Shown: one piece after another, positions 1-5,198 of the stretch
How positions within the stretch are numbered: position 1 is the stretch's first letter
Layout: each line of letters begins with the position of its first letter
Assembly (NCBI GenBank): GCA_017532485.1
Contig: JAFXJE010000060.1
Span: 1-7,156, forward strand
Length of the DNA stretch: 7,156 nt
Reading direction: 5' to 3'
DNA from: Peptococcaceae bacterium
GTDB lineage: Bacteria > Bacillota > Peptococcia > Peptococcales > Peptococcaceae
Made by a program: the position numbers and the translations under genes
The notes under the pieces: generated by a model
What the model was told of the DNA's origin: nothing
Seen by the model: the letters and a program-made list of their open reading frames with translations, nothing else
Database searches by the model: none

Positions 1-1517
1 CCCATTAATCCTCTAAATAATTGTTTGCCTATTTCTTTGCCTACTTTGGTAGCTGCTTTGGAAATTGTTTTGTTAATTTCCTTTTCAAAGGCAGATTGTT
101 TCTTTTTGCTAGCAGCAGAAGTTTTCTTCGCCGTAGCCTTAGCTGCTTTTTCCTCAGCTTTTCTTGCCTTTTCTTCCTCTTCGCGAGCTGCTTCTTCTGC
201 CGCCAGTCTTGCTTCTGCTTCGGCAGCTTCTTGCTGCAATTCAACCAATTCTTCATAAGCAGAATGACGGTCCTCAACAACCGTGTATTTAGCTGCTAAC
301 GGACTAGCTGCAATCACTTCTTGGATTTGTTCTGCCGTCGCTGCATTCATGGAGCTGCGTGGTGGCAAAATACCTGCTTTTTCAACAATGCTAGGTACAC
401 CTTTTGCATCTAAAACAGAAACCAACGCCTCCCCTGTCCCTAAGGCCTGTAAAGCTTCTTCGGTATCAAAGTTAGGATTTTCACGGAATGATTGCGCTGC
501 TGCTCGCAAAGCCTTTTGGTCTTTTGGAGTATAAGCCCGTAAAGCATGCTGAACACGATTACCTATTTGGCCTAAAACACTGTCTGGCAAATCAGAAGGG
601 TTTTGGGTAATAAACCACACACTGACGCCTTTAGAACGAATTAAACGAACTACTTGCTCTACTTTATCAACTAAGGCTTTTGGTGCATCAGCAAATAATA
701 AATGGGCTTCATCAAAGAAGAAAGCTAATTTAGGTTTGTCTAAATCGCCTGCTTCTGGCAGCATTTCATATAATTCTGACAGCATCCACAACAAGAAAGT
801 CGCATACAGTAAAGGATGTTGGAACAATTCTTGACAAGCTAAAATATTCATCACGCCTTTGCCGTCTTCATTCCAATCAATCCAATCTGCTAAATCAAGA
901 GCCGGCTCTCCAAAGAAAATATTGCCGCCCTCATCTTCCAACTCCAGTAAAGCACGTTGAATAGCCCCTACTGATTGACTGGAGATATTGCCATAAGTCA
1001 ACTTATATTCCTTAGCATTATCCCCTACATACTGCACCATACTGCGTAAATCTTTTAAGTCCAGCAGTAATAAACCTTTATCATCAGCAATGCGAAAAAC
1101 AATGCGTAAAATACCACTTTGAGTTTCATTTAAGCCCAACAATCTACTTAACAGTTCCGGTCCCATTTCGGAAATAGTTGTCCGAACAGGATGACCTAAC
1201 TTGCCATAGACATCAAAAAAACGCACAGGATAAGGTGTATAAGTGAAGTTTTCAATTTGCATATTATCAATACTGCGTCGAATATGTTTCGTCTCCACCC
1301 CAGCCTGACACATCCCACTTAAATCGCCTTTAATATCAGTCAAAAATACAGGCACACCCATATCACTAAATGATTCTGCTAAAACCTTTAAAGTAACTGT
1401 TTTCCCTGTCCCTGTCGCCCCAGCGATTAAACCATGCCGATTAGCCATACCTGGTTCCAAATAAACTGGCTGTTCGCCCGTTGCTAACCAAACTTTATGA
1501 ATTTCCTGTAAATACAT
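1..1517 (-). CDS. HerA-like helicase/ATPase, DUF853 (YjgR) family, 3' end cut by window edge
   Basis: The frame is open from an ATG at 1517-1515 to the left edge, about 505 codons without a stop. The start follows a GAGGTGA ribosome site. Near residues 33-40 is a Walker A motif, GATGTGKT, and near 264-270 a Walker B motif, LAFFFDE, followed by AHLLF. A WFITQNPSDLP stretch near 301-311 resembles the sensor region of HerA/FtsK-like P-loop ATPases. About residues 422-475 are an Ala/Glu/Lys-rich, probably coiled-coil or disordered tail ending in a lysine-rich patch. The last visible residues, KQLFRGLM, resemble the usual C-terminus of this family (about 500 aa), so probably only a few residues are missing. 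Family members are cytoplasmic NTPases of poorly known function, possibly DNA translocases. It is likely monocistronic, with the tRNA-Gly gene and its terminator just upstream. The family call is confident; the biochemical role is inferred. Confidence 0.93.
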   Translation of the reverse strand, partial: MYLQEIHKVWLATGEQPVYLEPGMANRHGLIAGATGTGKTVTLKVLAESFSDMGVPVFLTDIKGDLSGMCQAGVETKHIRRSIDNMQIENFTYTPYPVRFFDVYGKLGHPVRTTISEMGPELLSRLLGLNETQSGILRIVFRIADDKGLLLLDLKDLRSMVQYVGDNAKEYKLTYGNISSQSVGAIQRALLELEDEGGNIFFGEPALDLADWIDWNEDGKGVMNILACQELFQHPLLYATFLLWMLSELYEMLPEAGDLDKPKLAFFFDEAHLLFADAPKALVDKVEQVVRLIRSKGVSVWFITQNPSDLPDSVLGQIGNRVQHALRAYTPKDQKALRAAAQSFRENPNFDTEEALQALGTGEALVSVLDAKGVPSIVEKAGILPPRSSMNAATAEQIQEVIAASPLAAKYTVVEDRHSAYEELVELQQEAAEAEARLAAEEAAREEEEKARKAEEKAAKATAKKTSAASKKKQSAFEKEINKTISKAATKVGKEIGKQLFRGLM

Positions 1518-1544
1518 TGTCTTCACCTCACCAATTTTTTTATA

Positions 1545-1553
1545 ATTATAACA
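1545..1553 (-). promoter_or_regulatory. Extended -10 promoter for the HerA-like gene
   Basis: Read on the minus strand, the sequence is TGTTATAAT, a consensus -10 hexamer (1550-1545) with the extended TGn element. No good -35 is visible; the matching position falls in the U-tract of the tRNA-Gly terminator. A transcript would start near 1538, giving a leader of about 20 nt with the GAGGTGA ribosome site. This is a prediction from sequence alone. Confidence 0.6.
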
Positions 1554-1560
1554 TATAATT

Positions 1561-1600
1561 ACAAAAACAAAAACTCCCAAGTCCTACGACTTGAGAGTTC
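1561..1600 (-). terminator. Rho-independent terminator of tRNA-Gly
   Basis: Read on the minus strand, the arms GAACTCTCAAGTC and GACTTGGGAGTTT form a 12-13 bp stem with wobble pairs only and a GTAG tetraloop. A broken T-tract (TTTTTGTTTTTG) overlapping the stem end follows. There is no T-run on the other side, so it acts on minus-strand transcripts. It begins 3 nt after the tRNA CCA end. Confidence 0.9.
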
Positions 1601-1603
1601 TTC

Positions 1604-1678
1604 TGGAGCGGAAGACGAGATTCGAACTCGCGACCCTCGCCTTGGCAAGGCGATGCTCTACCACTGAGCCACTTCCGC
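1604..1678 (-). tRNA. tRNA-Gly (anticodon GCC), CCA encoded
   Basis: On the minus strand the gene begins GCGGAAG and ends CTTCCGC-T-CCA, a perfect 7-bp acceptor stem with discriminator U and an encoded CCA. The anticodon loop TTGCCAA is closed by TCGCC/GGCGA, and the anticodon GCC lies at 1646-1644. The T-arm has the standard GTTCGAATC. The length of 75 nt including CCA is normal for tRNA-Gly. It reads GGC and GGU glycine codons. A promoter and a terminator flank it, so it is a single-gene transcription unit. Confidence 0.97.
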
Positions 1679-1704
1679 AGATATTGTGTTTTGCTACATG
1701 AATT

Positions 1705-1733
1705 ATCTTATCATGTTAGACCAAAAATGTAAA
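1705..1733 (-). promoter_or_regulatory. Promoter of tRNA-Gly
   Basis: On the minus strand there is a -35 TTTACA (1733-1728) and a -10 TAAGAT (1710-1705) separated by exactly 17 bp. The -10 lies 26 bp upstream of the mature tRNA 5' end, which leaves a short leader for RNase P to remove. The match is good but not perfect (-35 5/6, -10 4/6). Confidence 0.65.
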
Positions 1734-1781
1734 GATAAATTACTAATTTTATCAGAAAGTTATTTTTATTATTTCCAAAAG

Positions 1782-1812
1782 TGTTATTTATGTGTTGTTT
1801 ATGCTTTATTTA
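1782..1812 (+). repeat. Short direct repeat with 11-bp period
   Basis: TGTTATTTATG (1782-1792) is followed directly by TGTTGTTTATG (1793-1803), matching at 10 of 11 positions. The core TTATTTA of the first copy (1784-1790) recurs at 1806-1812, exactly 22 bp on. One or two helical turns of spacing could suit a DNA-binding protein. However, the DNA is very AT-rich and this could be chance. Confidence 0.35.
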
Positions 1813-1885
1813 CTATTTTTTCCTGATATTTATAATATTTTTCTTTTTTTTATAACAATCTTTTCCAACTGCTAAATTTACCTCA

Positions 1886-1898
1886 AATTTGACAAATT
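1886..1898. promoter_or_regulatory. 13-bp palindrome over a consensus -35-like TTGACA
   Basis: AATTTGACAAATT is a perfect 6-1-6 palindrome. It contains TTGACA (1889-1894), but no acceptable -10 lies 16-18 bp downstream, so a promoter here is doubtful. The small symmetric site could bind a dimeric repressor such as the XRE protein encoded downstream. That is inference only. Confidence 0.3.
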
Positions 1899-1920
1899 CC
1901 CGATAAATATTCATTTTCCC

Positions 1921-1957
1921 AATATCATATATGTTAAATAATAACTTATATGATATT
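1921..1957. promoter_or_regulatory. Large dyad, candidate operator upstream of the XRE gene
   Basis: AATATCATATA (1921-1931) and TATATGATATT (1947-1957) are perfect inverted copies. After one T/T mismatch the symmetry continues inward as GTTA (1933-1936) against TAAC (1942-1945), leaving a 5-bp centre. Each arm also contains a 9-bp self-palindrome (ATATCATAT and ATATGATAT) with centres 26 bp apart. The right end touches the predicted -35 of the XRE promoter. A binding site for the XRE or LytTR regulator is plausible. The missing T-run and weak AT pairing argue against a terminator. Confidence 0.55.
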
Positions 1958-1984
1958 AAAATTTTTCTTCTTTTCTCGTACAAT
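1956..1984 (+). promoter_or_regulatory. Probable promoter of the XRE regulator gene
   Basis: The -35 TTAAAA (1956-1961, 4/6) and -10 TACAAT (1979-1984, 5/6) have a 17-bp spacer. Transcription would begin near 1991, just ahead of the AAAGGAGAA ribosome site at 2001-2009. The -35 overlaps the end of the 1921-1957 dyad, so a bound regulator could block or contact polymerase. In DNA this AT-rich, other hexamers are possible. Confidence 0.45.
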
Positions 1985-2019
1985 TAATTAACATTTAAAA
2001 AAAGGAGAATACTTGCTCA

Positions 2020-2370
2020 ATGGAACGTAAAGAAAATATTATAGACTATGTAGACCTCGGCTTGCGTGTCCGTCAGAGACGAGAGCAGCTTGGCTTATCG
2101 CAGGAAAAACTAGCCGCAATTTCAGATATTTCCCAGATGACACTCTTTCGTTTGGAAAATGCTCAAGCCAAAACAGAACTAGCTACCTTAGTCAAAGTTG
2201 CTAACAATTTAAAAATTTCCTTAGATGAATTGCTTTGTGCCTCTCTTACCTATGATACTACTGTTTACGAGCATGAATATCACGAATTGGTAAAAAATTG
2301 CACTTCTAAAGAATTTCGTTTGATTAACGAAGTAGTTCCTGTTTTATTAAAGTCCGTTCGTAATTCTTGA
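2020..2370 (+). CDS. XRE-family helix-turn-helix transcriptional regulator
   Basis: This 116-aa protein has one HTH_3/Cro-C1 domain at about residues 14-72. It includes RQRREQLGLSQEKLAAIS (helices 1-2) and the recognition helix region SQMTLFRLENAQAKTE, followed by the typical TLVKVANNLKISLDELL. The remaining 40 residues are short, partly charged and of no recognised domain, and may mediate dimerisation. The start ATG has GGAG at 2004-2007, a 12-nt spacing that is slightly long; no closer in-frame start exists. It is cytoplasmic and binds DNA. It lies upstream of agr-type genes on the same strand but has its own terminator. Regulation of agr, or of itself through the upstream dyad, is inferred. 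Confidence 0.9.
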   Translation: MERKENIIDYVDLGLRVRQRREQLGLSQEKLAAISDISQMTLFRLENAQAKTELATLVKVANNLKISLDELLCASLTYDTTVYEHEYHELVKNCTSKEFRLINEVVPVLLKSVRNS

Positions 2371-2379
2371 TTTTTTATC

Positions 2380-2385
2380 TATAAT
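2380..2385 (+). promoter_or_regulatory. Candidate -10 (TATAAT) upstream of the agrA leader hairpin
   Basis: A perfect TATAAT lies 10 bp after the XRE stop codon. The -35 position 17 bp upstream reads TTCGTA, only 3/6. If used, transcription would start near 2392, at the foot of the hairpin at 2394-2441, placing that hairpin at the very 5' end of an agrA-agrC mRNA. This is weak evidence in AT-rich DNA. Confidence 0.3.
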
Positions 2386-2393
2386 ATTCTTGA

Positions 2394-2441
2394 CCTCGTG
2401 CCTATTTTCTTCTTATTTTAAAACAGGTACGAGGATTTTTT
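2394..2441 (+). terminator. Terminator-like hairpin between the XRE gene and agrA
   Basis: CCTCGTGCCT (2394-2403) pairs with AGGTACGAGG (2425-2434) over 10 bp with one G-U wobble. After an A/C mismatch, TTTT pairs with AAAA, leaving an 11-nt loop. ATTTTTTA follows immediately, so the structure fits a rho-independent terminator for the XRE transcript. No convincing promoter follows before the agrA ribosome site at 2469. The hairpin may therefore also limit or control read-through into agrA-agrC. Confidence 0.8.
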
Positions 2442-2481
2442 ATTAGTAGTACTATTTCTATCTTAATTGGAGGTAATTGTA

Positions 2482-3207
2482 ATGTATATTGCTATTTGTG
2501 ATAATGAACTTCCTTTTGCTGCTCTATTAGCCGATGCTGTCAAGGATTATTTTGCCCTGCATGATTTGACCTATAATAAGCTTGCCACCTATACCAGTGC
2601 CAATGATTTGCTGGCAGATTACGCTGATAAAAACACTTTGGATATTTTATTTCTAGATATTGATATGCCTGAAATGTCAGGGATGGAGCTGGCTCGCAAG
2701 CTGCGTCTTGCTCATTCTAATGCATTGATTGTTTTTGTTACCAGTCATCCCGAATTTATGGCAACTTCATTCCAAGTAGAAGCTTTTGATTTCTTAACTA
2801 AGCCTATTTCAGCTAATGATATTTCTGCTGTTTTGAAACGCTGCATCAAGAAATATGAACAACGCTATGCCAAACTTATGGTTAAAATTCCTAAAGGCAC
2901 TGCTGTTATTTATTTGCATAATTTGCTCTATATTGCCAGCAACAAGCATTACCTCGATTTTATTCTTGATGACAAAACACAAATTCGTTCTTTAATGAAA
3001 CTTAGTCAATTAGAAGAGCAATTAGCTGCTTACCCACAATTTGCGCGTTGTCACCAAAGTTATTTGGTAAATTTAGATTATGTGAAAGAGATTTATAAAG
3101 AATATCTGTTATTTATCCCAGATTACAAACATATTGTCTCCACTCTGCCTATCAGCAGAAAATATGCTGATAGGTTTAGAGAACAATTTATGCGTTATCA
3201 TTTTTAA
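2482..3207 (+). CDS. agrA: AgrA-like response regulator (receiver plus LytTR DNA-binding domain)
   Basis: The 241-aa protein matches the AgrA/LytTR layout. Residues 1-125 are a CheY-like receiver with CDNE (acidic Asp7 and Glu9), phospho-acceptor Asp59 in LFLDIDMP, switch Thr87 in FVTSH and Lys107 in FLTKPIS. Residues about 132-240 are a LytTR DNA-binding domain with the hallmark FARCHQSYLVNLDYVKEI (187-204) and LPISRKY (222-228). The ATG at 2482 is chosen because GGAGGT (2469-2474) sits 7 nt before it; an in-frame TTG at 2467 overlaps that site and is unlikely. It is the cytoplasmic output of the kinase encoded 10 bp downstream, and the two genes are clearly co-transcribed. LytTR proteins bind paired direct repeats near target promoters. 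The AgrA role is inferred from neighbours; other LytTR regulators look similar. Confidence 0.92.
   Translation: MYIAICDNELPFAALLADAVKDYFALHDLTYNKLATYTSANDLLADYADKNTLDILFLDIDMPEMSGMELARKLRLAHSNALIVFVTSHPEFMATSFQVEAFDFLTKPISANDISAVLKRCIKKYEQRYAKLMVKIPKGTAVIYLHNLLYIASNKHYLDFILDDKTQIRSLMKLSQLEEQLAAYPQFARCHQSYLVNLDYVKEIYKEYLLFIPDYKHIVSTLPISRKYADRFREQFMRYHF
3147..3175 (+). other. Perfect 10-bp hairpin near the 3' end of agrA
   Basis: CCTATCAGCA (3148-3157) and TGCTGATAGG (3165-3174) are exact inverted copies around a 7-nt loop, with an outer G-U pair possible. It lies in the codons for the LPISRKYADR stretch, 43 bp before the agrC start. No T-run follows (TTTAGAG), so it is not a classical terminator. 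It may be an mRNA processing or stability element, or chance. Confidence 0.6.
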
Positions 3208-3217
3208 GGAGGTTACT

Positions 3218-4525
3218 ATGAAATTATTGGCAGATATTTTAGGTGGATTTATTGGTGTTTTCAATCTTTATTTTCTCTATAACAATTTTCTTACGAAAAA
3301 GAAAAATATAAAAAACTTTATATTTCTAGTTTATGCTTTCACCATGCTCTATGGGATGCTTTATCCGATGTTTGCAGCAACGCACTTCACTCGCTTAATC
3401 TGTACATTTATCTATCTAACTTTCCCGCTATTTCTGTACAAAAATAAGTCTTCTTTTAAAATCGTTGTCATTGGCATATTTTACATTATTACTGTTTTTT
3501 CTGAAATTCTAATTAAATCCATCTTGCTTGGTTTTCTTGGAGATTTTAGTTTGTTTTATCAAGCTTATGAATATAATTATTTTTTAGGCATGATTTTCTC
3601 GAAATTACTGACTTTTTGCTTAATTTATTTTTTAACAACCTTTATTAAATTATCACAGCAGAAATTACCTATTTACCTATATTTCTTATTACTTTTTGTA
3701 CCTCTTTCCACAGTCTTATTATTTTATTACTTACAAGACCTTGTTTTTCAGATCAATGAACAATTTGTTTATAATGCTTATTGTTATATCACCTTTATGC
3801 TGCTTATTTTCAATTTATCGGTTATCTTTACTATTTCCCAAGTATCTCAGACTAGCTGGTTAAAAGCCCGCCTTAATTATGAGCAAACTCTTGTTAAGGA
3901 ACAGCAGGAATACCATCAAACTTTAGCTGATTATCACCAAAGAATCCGCCAGCTTTACCATGATTTGAATAATCATCTGCTGATTATTCAGCATGCCTTG
4001 CAAACAGAAAATAACGAATATGCCCTGCAGTATATTGAAAAACAATTTCATATTCTCGCTCAAAATAAAGCTACTTATACCGGTATTTTGATGCTGGATA
4101 CTATTTTGGATGAGAAAAAGCAAATTGCTTTACGCCAAGATACACGCTATAACCTCTACTCGCAATTAGCTCTTGAGCAAAACATCAAAGATGAAACTAT
4201 GCAAGATTTTTGTCTTATGCTGGCAAGCTGCCTGGATAATGCCTTAGAAGCTACAGCGAGCATTAGCGAGAAAGAAAATCGCTTAATTAAAATTTCCTTA
4301 AAAAATGATGCACAGTATCTTTACTGCACTATCGAAAATACCGTCCAAGAAAATGTTCTTTTAGATAGTTCCGAATTACCAAAGAGCAGTAAAGCTGACC
4401 CTCTGCTGCACGGTTTAGGCTTGCGCCATGTTAAAGAACTAGCAGAAAAATATGACGGTCACCTTTTCTTAGCATGTGAAGATAAACGTTTCATCACCAA
4501 ATTCACTATATCTGTTTCAGACTAA
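3218..4525 (+). CDS. agrC: AgrC-like sensor histidine kinase (membrane receptor, GHKL ATPase)
   Basis: The 435-aa protein has about six or seven hydrophobic segments in residues 1-207, the expected membrane receptor for a peptide signal. A helical linker follows (about 212-245). The dimerisation helix contains RQLYHDLNNHLLIIQHAL, with His248 the probable phospho-acceptor. The ATPase domain of HATPase_c_5 type shows the N box LASCLDNALEA (Asn341) and the G box HGLGLRHVKELAEKYDG (398-414). This is the HPK10/AgrC pattern, which lacks a separate extracellular sensor domain. The ATG at 3218 has AAGGAGG 5 nt upstream; the frame stays open upstream into agrA, but those earlier starts have no ribosome site. 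The partner is the response regulator 10 bp upstream. The ligand is probably the cyclic peptide from the agrD gene downstream, by context. Confidence 0.92.
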   Translation: MKLLADILGGFIGVFNLYFLYNNFLTKKKNIKNFIFLVYAFTMLYGMLYPMFAATHFTRLICTFIYLTFPLFLYKNKSSFKIVVIGIFYIITVFSEILIKSILLGFLGDFSLFYQAYEYNYFLGMIFSKLLTFCLIYFLTTFIKLSQQKLPIYLYFLLLFVPLSTVLLFYYLQDLVFQINEQFVYNAYCYITFMLLIFNLSVIFTISQVSQTSWLKARLNYEQTLVKEQQEYHQTLADYHQRIRQLYHDLNNHLLIIQHALQTENNEYALQYIEKQFHILAQNKATYTGILMLDTILDEKKQIALRQDTRYNLYSQLALEQNIKDETMQDFCLMLASCLDNALEATASISEKENRLIKISLKNDAQYLYCTIENTVQENVLLDSSELPKSSKADPLLHGLGLRHVKELAEKYDGHLFLACEDKRFITKFTISVSD

Positions 4526-4568
4526 TTTTGCAAAAAATTTACTATTTATGTCGTGTTGCAAATTTTTT
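4526..4568. repeat. Repeated TTGCAAA elements between agrC and agrB
   Basis: TTTTGCAAAA (4526-4535) is a perfect palindrome starting right after the agrC stop. TTGCAAA recurs at 4528-4534 and 4556-4562, 28 bp apart, just upstream of the predicted agrB promoter. In addition AAAAAATTT (4532-4540) can pair with AAATTTTTT (4560-4568), giving a weak all-AT hairpin ending in T's. It could be regulator binding sites or a feeble terminator; neither is proven. Confidence 0.4.
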
Positions 4569-4578
4569 TCTTAAGTGA

Positions 4579-4587
4579 TGGTATACT
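4579..4587 (+). promoter_or_regulatory. Extended -10 promoter for agrB-agrD
   Basis: TGGTATACT has the TGn extension followed by TATACT (5/6). The best upstream hexamer, TTGCAA at 4556-4561, is spaced 20 bp away, too far for a normal -35; extended -10 promoters can work without one. T-rich DNA at 4563-4569 could serve as an UP-like element. Transcription would start near 4594, just before the GAGGTG ribosome site at 4595-4600. Confidence 0.5.
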
Positions 4588-4607
4588 GCTAGCCGAGGTG
4601 AAGAACT

Positions 4608-5198
4608 ATGATGCAGGCAGCAGAACGCTTATCATCACTTTTAGTAACAAAATCTTATATTAAGGCTGAAGAGCATCATGTCTACAGCTATTGTTTTGAA
4701 ATCATTTTTTCCAGTATAGCCTTTTGGGGCAGTATGCTACTGTTGGCAGTTTTAACTAATAATTTACTGCCAACAGTAGCATATTTAGCTAGCTTTCTCT
4801 TATTTAGACATACTGCAGGTGGTTATCATGCTTCCACGCATTTCCGTTGTTTTATGATGTCGGTCGTATGTTATCTTATCTTCTTTTTGGCTATAACATT
4901 TATTCCTAGCCATCTTTATCCACTTTTAAGCTTTGTCTTTATTGGGATTAGCTATGCTGTTTTTTTAACTTTAGCACCTATTGACCATCCAAACAATCCC
5001 TTTACCCCTGAGGTAAGAGAAAAGCTGCGAAAAAAACTTTTATCCCTAATTTTGTTCTTTCTGTTAAGCATTGCTATACTTTGTTTCCATAACTGCTACT
5101 CCCTTGTCTTCTATTTAACTTGCGGATGTTTACAGTCGGGAACAGCAATCCTTTTAGCAGAAAAAGCAAGAAGAAAGGAAGGTGGATATCATGGCTAA
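4608..5198 (+). CDS. agrB: AgrB, accessory gene regulator B (membrane cysteine endopeptidase)
   Basis: AgrB proteins are integral membrane peptidases that cut the C-terminal tail off AgrD and form the thiolactone of the signal peptide. The 196-aa product (family usually about 190-210) has the diagnostic RHTAGGYHASTHFRC. Catalytic His74 and Cys81 are spaced seven apart, as are His77 and Cys84 of the Staphylococcus aureus enzyme. APIDHPNNPF (123-132) is another family mark. Hydrophobic segments lie near 28-50, 53-66, 82-100, 104-124, 143-161 and 163-183, with a basic KLRKKL between. GAGGTG at 4595-4600 precedes two adjacent ATG codons (4608, 4611); either could be used. The stop overlaps the start of agrD by 8 bp, so the two are translationally linked. 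A perfect 18-bp inverted repeat lies in its codons 42-59. Confidence 0.96.
   Translation: MMQAAERLSSLLVTKSYIKAEEHHVYSYCFEIIFSSIAFWGSMLLLAVLTNNLLPTVAYLASFLLFRHTAGGYHASTHFRCFMMSVVCYLIFFLAITFIPSHLYPLLSFVFIGISYAVFLTLAPIDHPNNPFTPEVREKLRKKLLSLILFFLLSIAILCFHNCYSLVFYLTCGCLQSGTAILLAEKARRKEGGYHG
4733..4783 (+). repeat. Perfect 18-bp inverted repeat inside agrB
   Basis: TATGCTACTGTTGGCAGT (4733-4750) and ACTGCCAACAGTAGCATA (4766-4783) are exact reverse complements around a 15-nt AT-rich centre. The arms encode the membrane stretch MLLLAV and the segment LLPTVAY of AgrB, in frame with no stop. The mRNA could form a very stable stem. No T-run follows, so simple termination is unlikely. Such a perfect match in coding sequence is far beyond what codon choice requires. 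Confidence 0.9.

Larger units (their letters stand above)
1679..2019. other. Gene-free AT-rich intergenic region between divergent genes
   Basis: No open frame of plausible coding character is seen on either strand in these 341 bases. The region holds the leftward tRNA-Gly promoter, an 11-bp phased repeat (1782-1812), a 13-bp palindrome (1886-1898), a 37-bp dyad (1921-1957) and the likely rightward promoter of the XRE gene. T-runs dominate about 1760-1860. It is the main regulatory region of the window. Confidence 0.8.

Noticed and set aside
21..534. Open frames on the plus strand, and a second minus-strand frame, opposite the 3' part of the HerA-like gene
   Set aside because: They are shadows of the Ala/Glu/Lys-rich tail of that gene; they lack ribosome sites and have low-complexity Phe/Ser/Ala or Lys/Arg-rich products.
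1889..1917. TTGACA at 1889-1894 as the -35 of the XRE promoter
   Set aside because: No acceptable -10 lies 16-18 bp downstream (the sequence there is CATTTT), and the start would be far from the gene.
2467..2481. TTG start for the response regulator
   Set aside because: It overlaps the GGAGGT ribosome site; the ATG at 2482 gives the standard receiver N-terminus MYIAICDNE.
3134..3217. Longer N-terminus for the AgrC-like kinase starting inside agrA
   Set aside because: The frame is open, but the only good ribosome site (AAGGAGG at 3206-3212) serves the ATG at 3218, where the usual membrane domain begins.
3923..4123. Minus-strand open frame inside agrC
   Set aside because: No ribosome site, no recognisable domain, and it is fully opposite a well-supported gene.
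4733..4783. agrB inverted repeat as an invertible DNA switch or mobile-element end
   Set aside because: The 15-bp centre is too short for a typical invertible segment, there is no recombinase gene or target duplication, and AgrB reads through intact.
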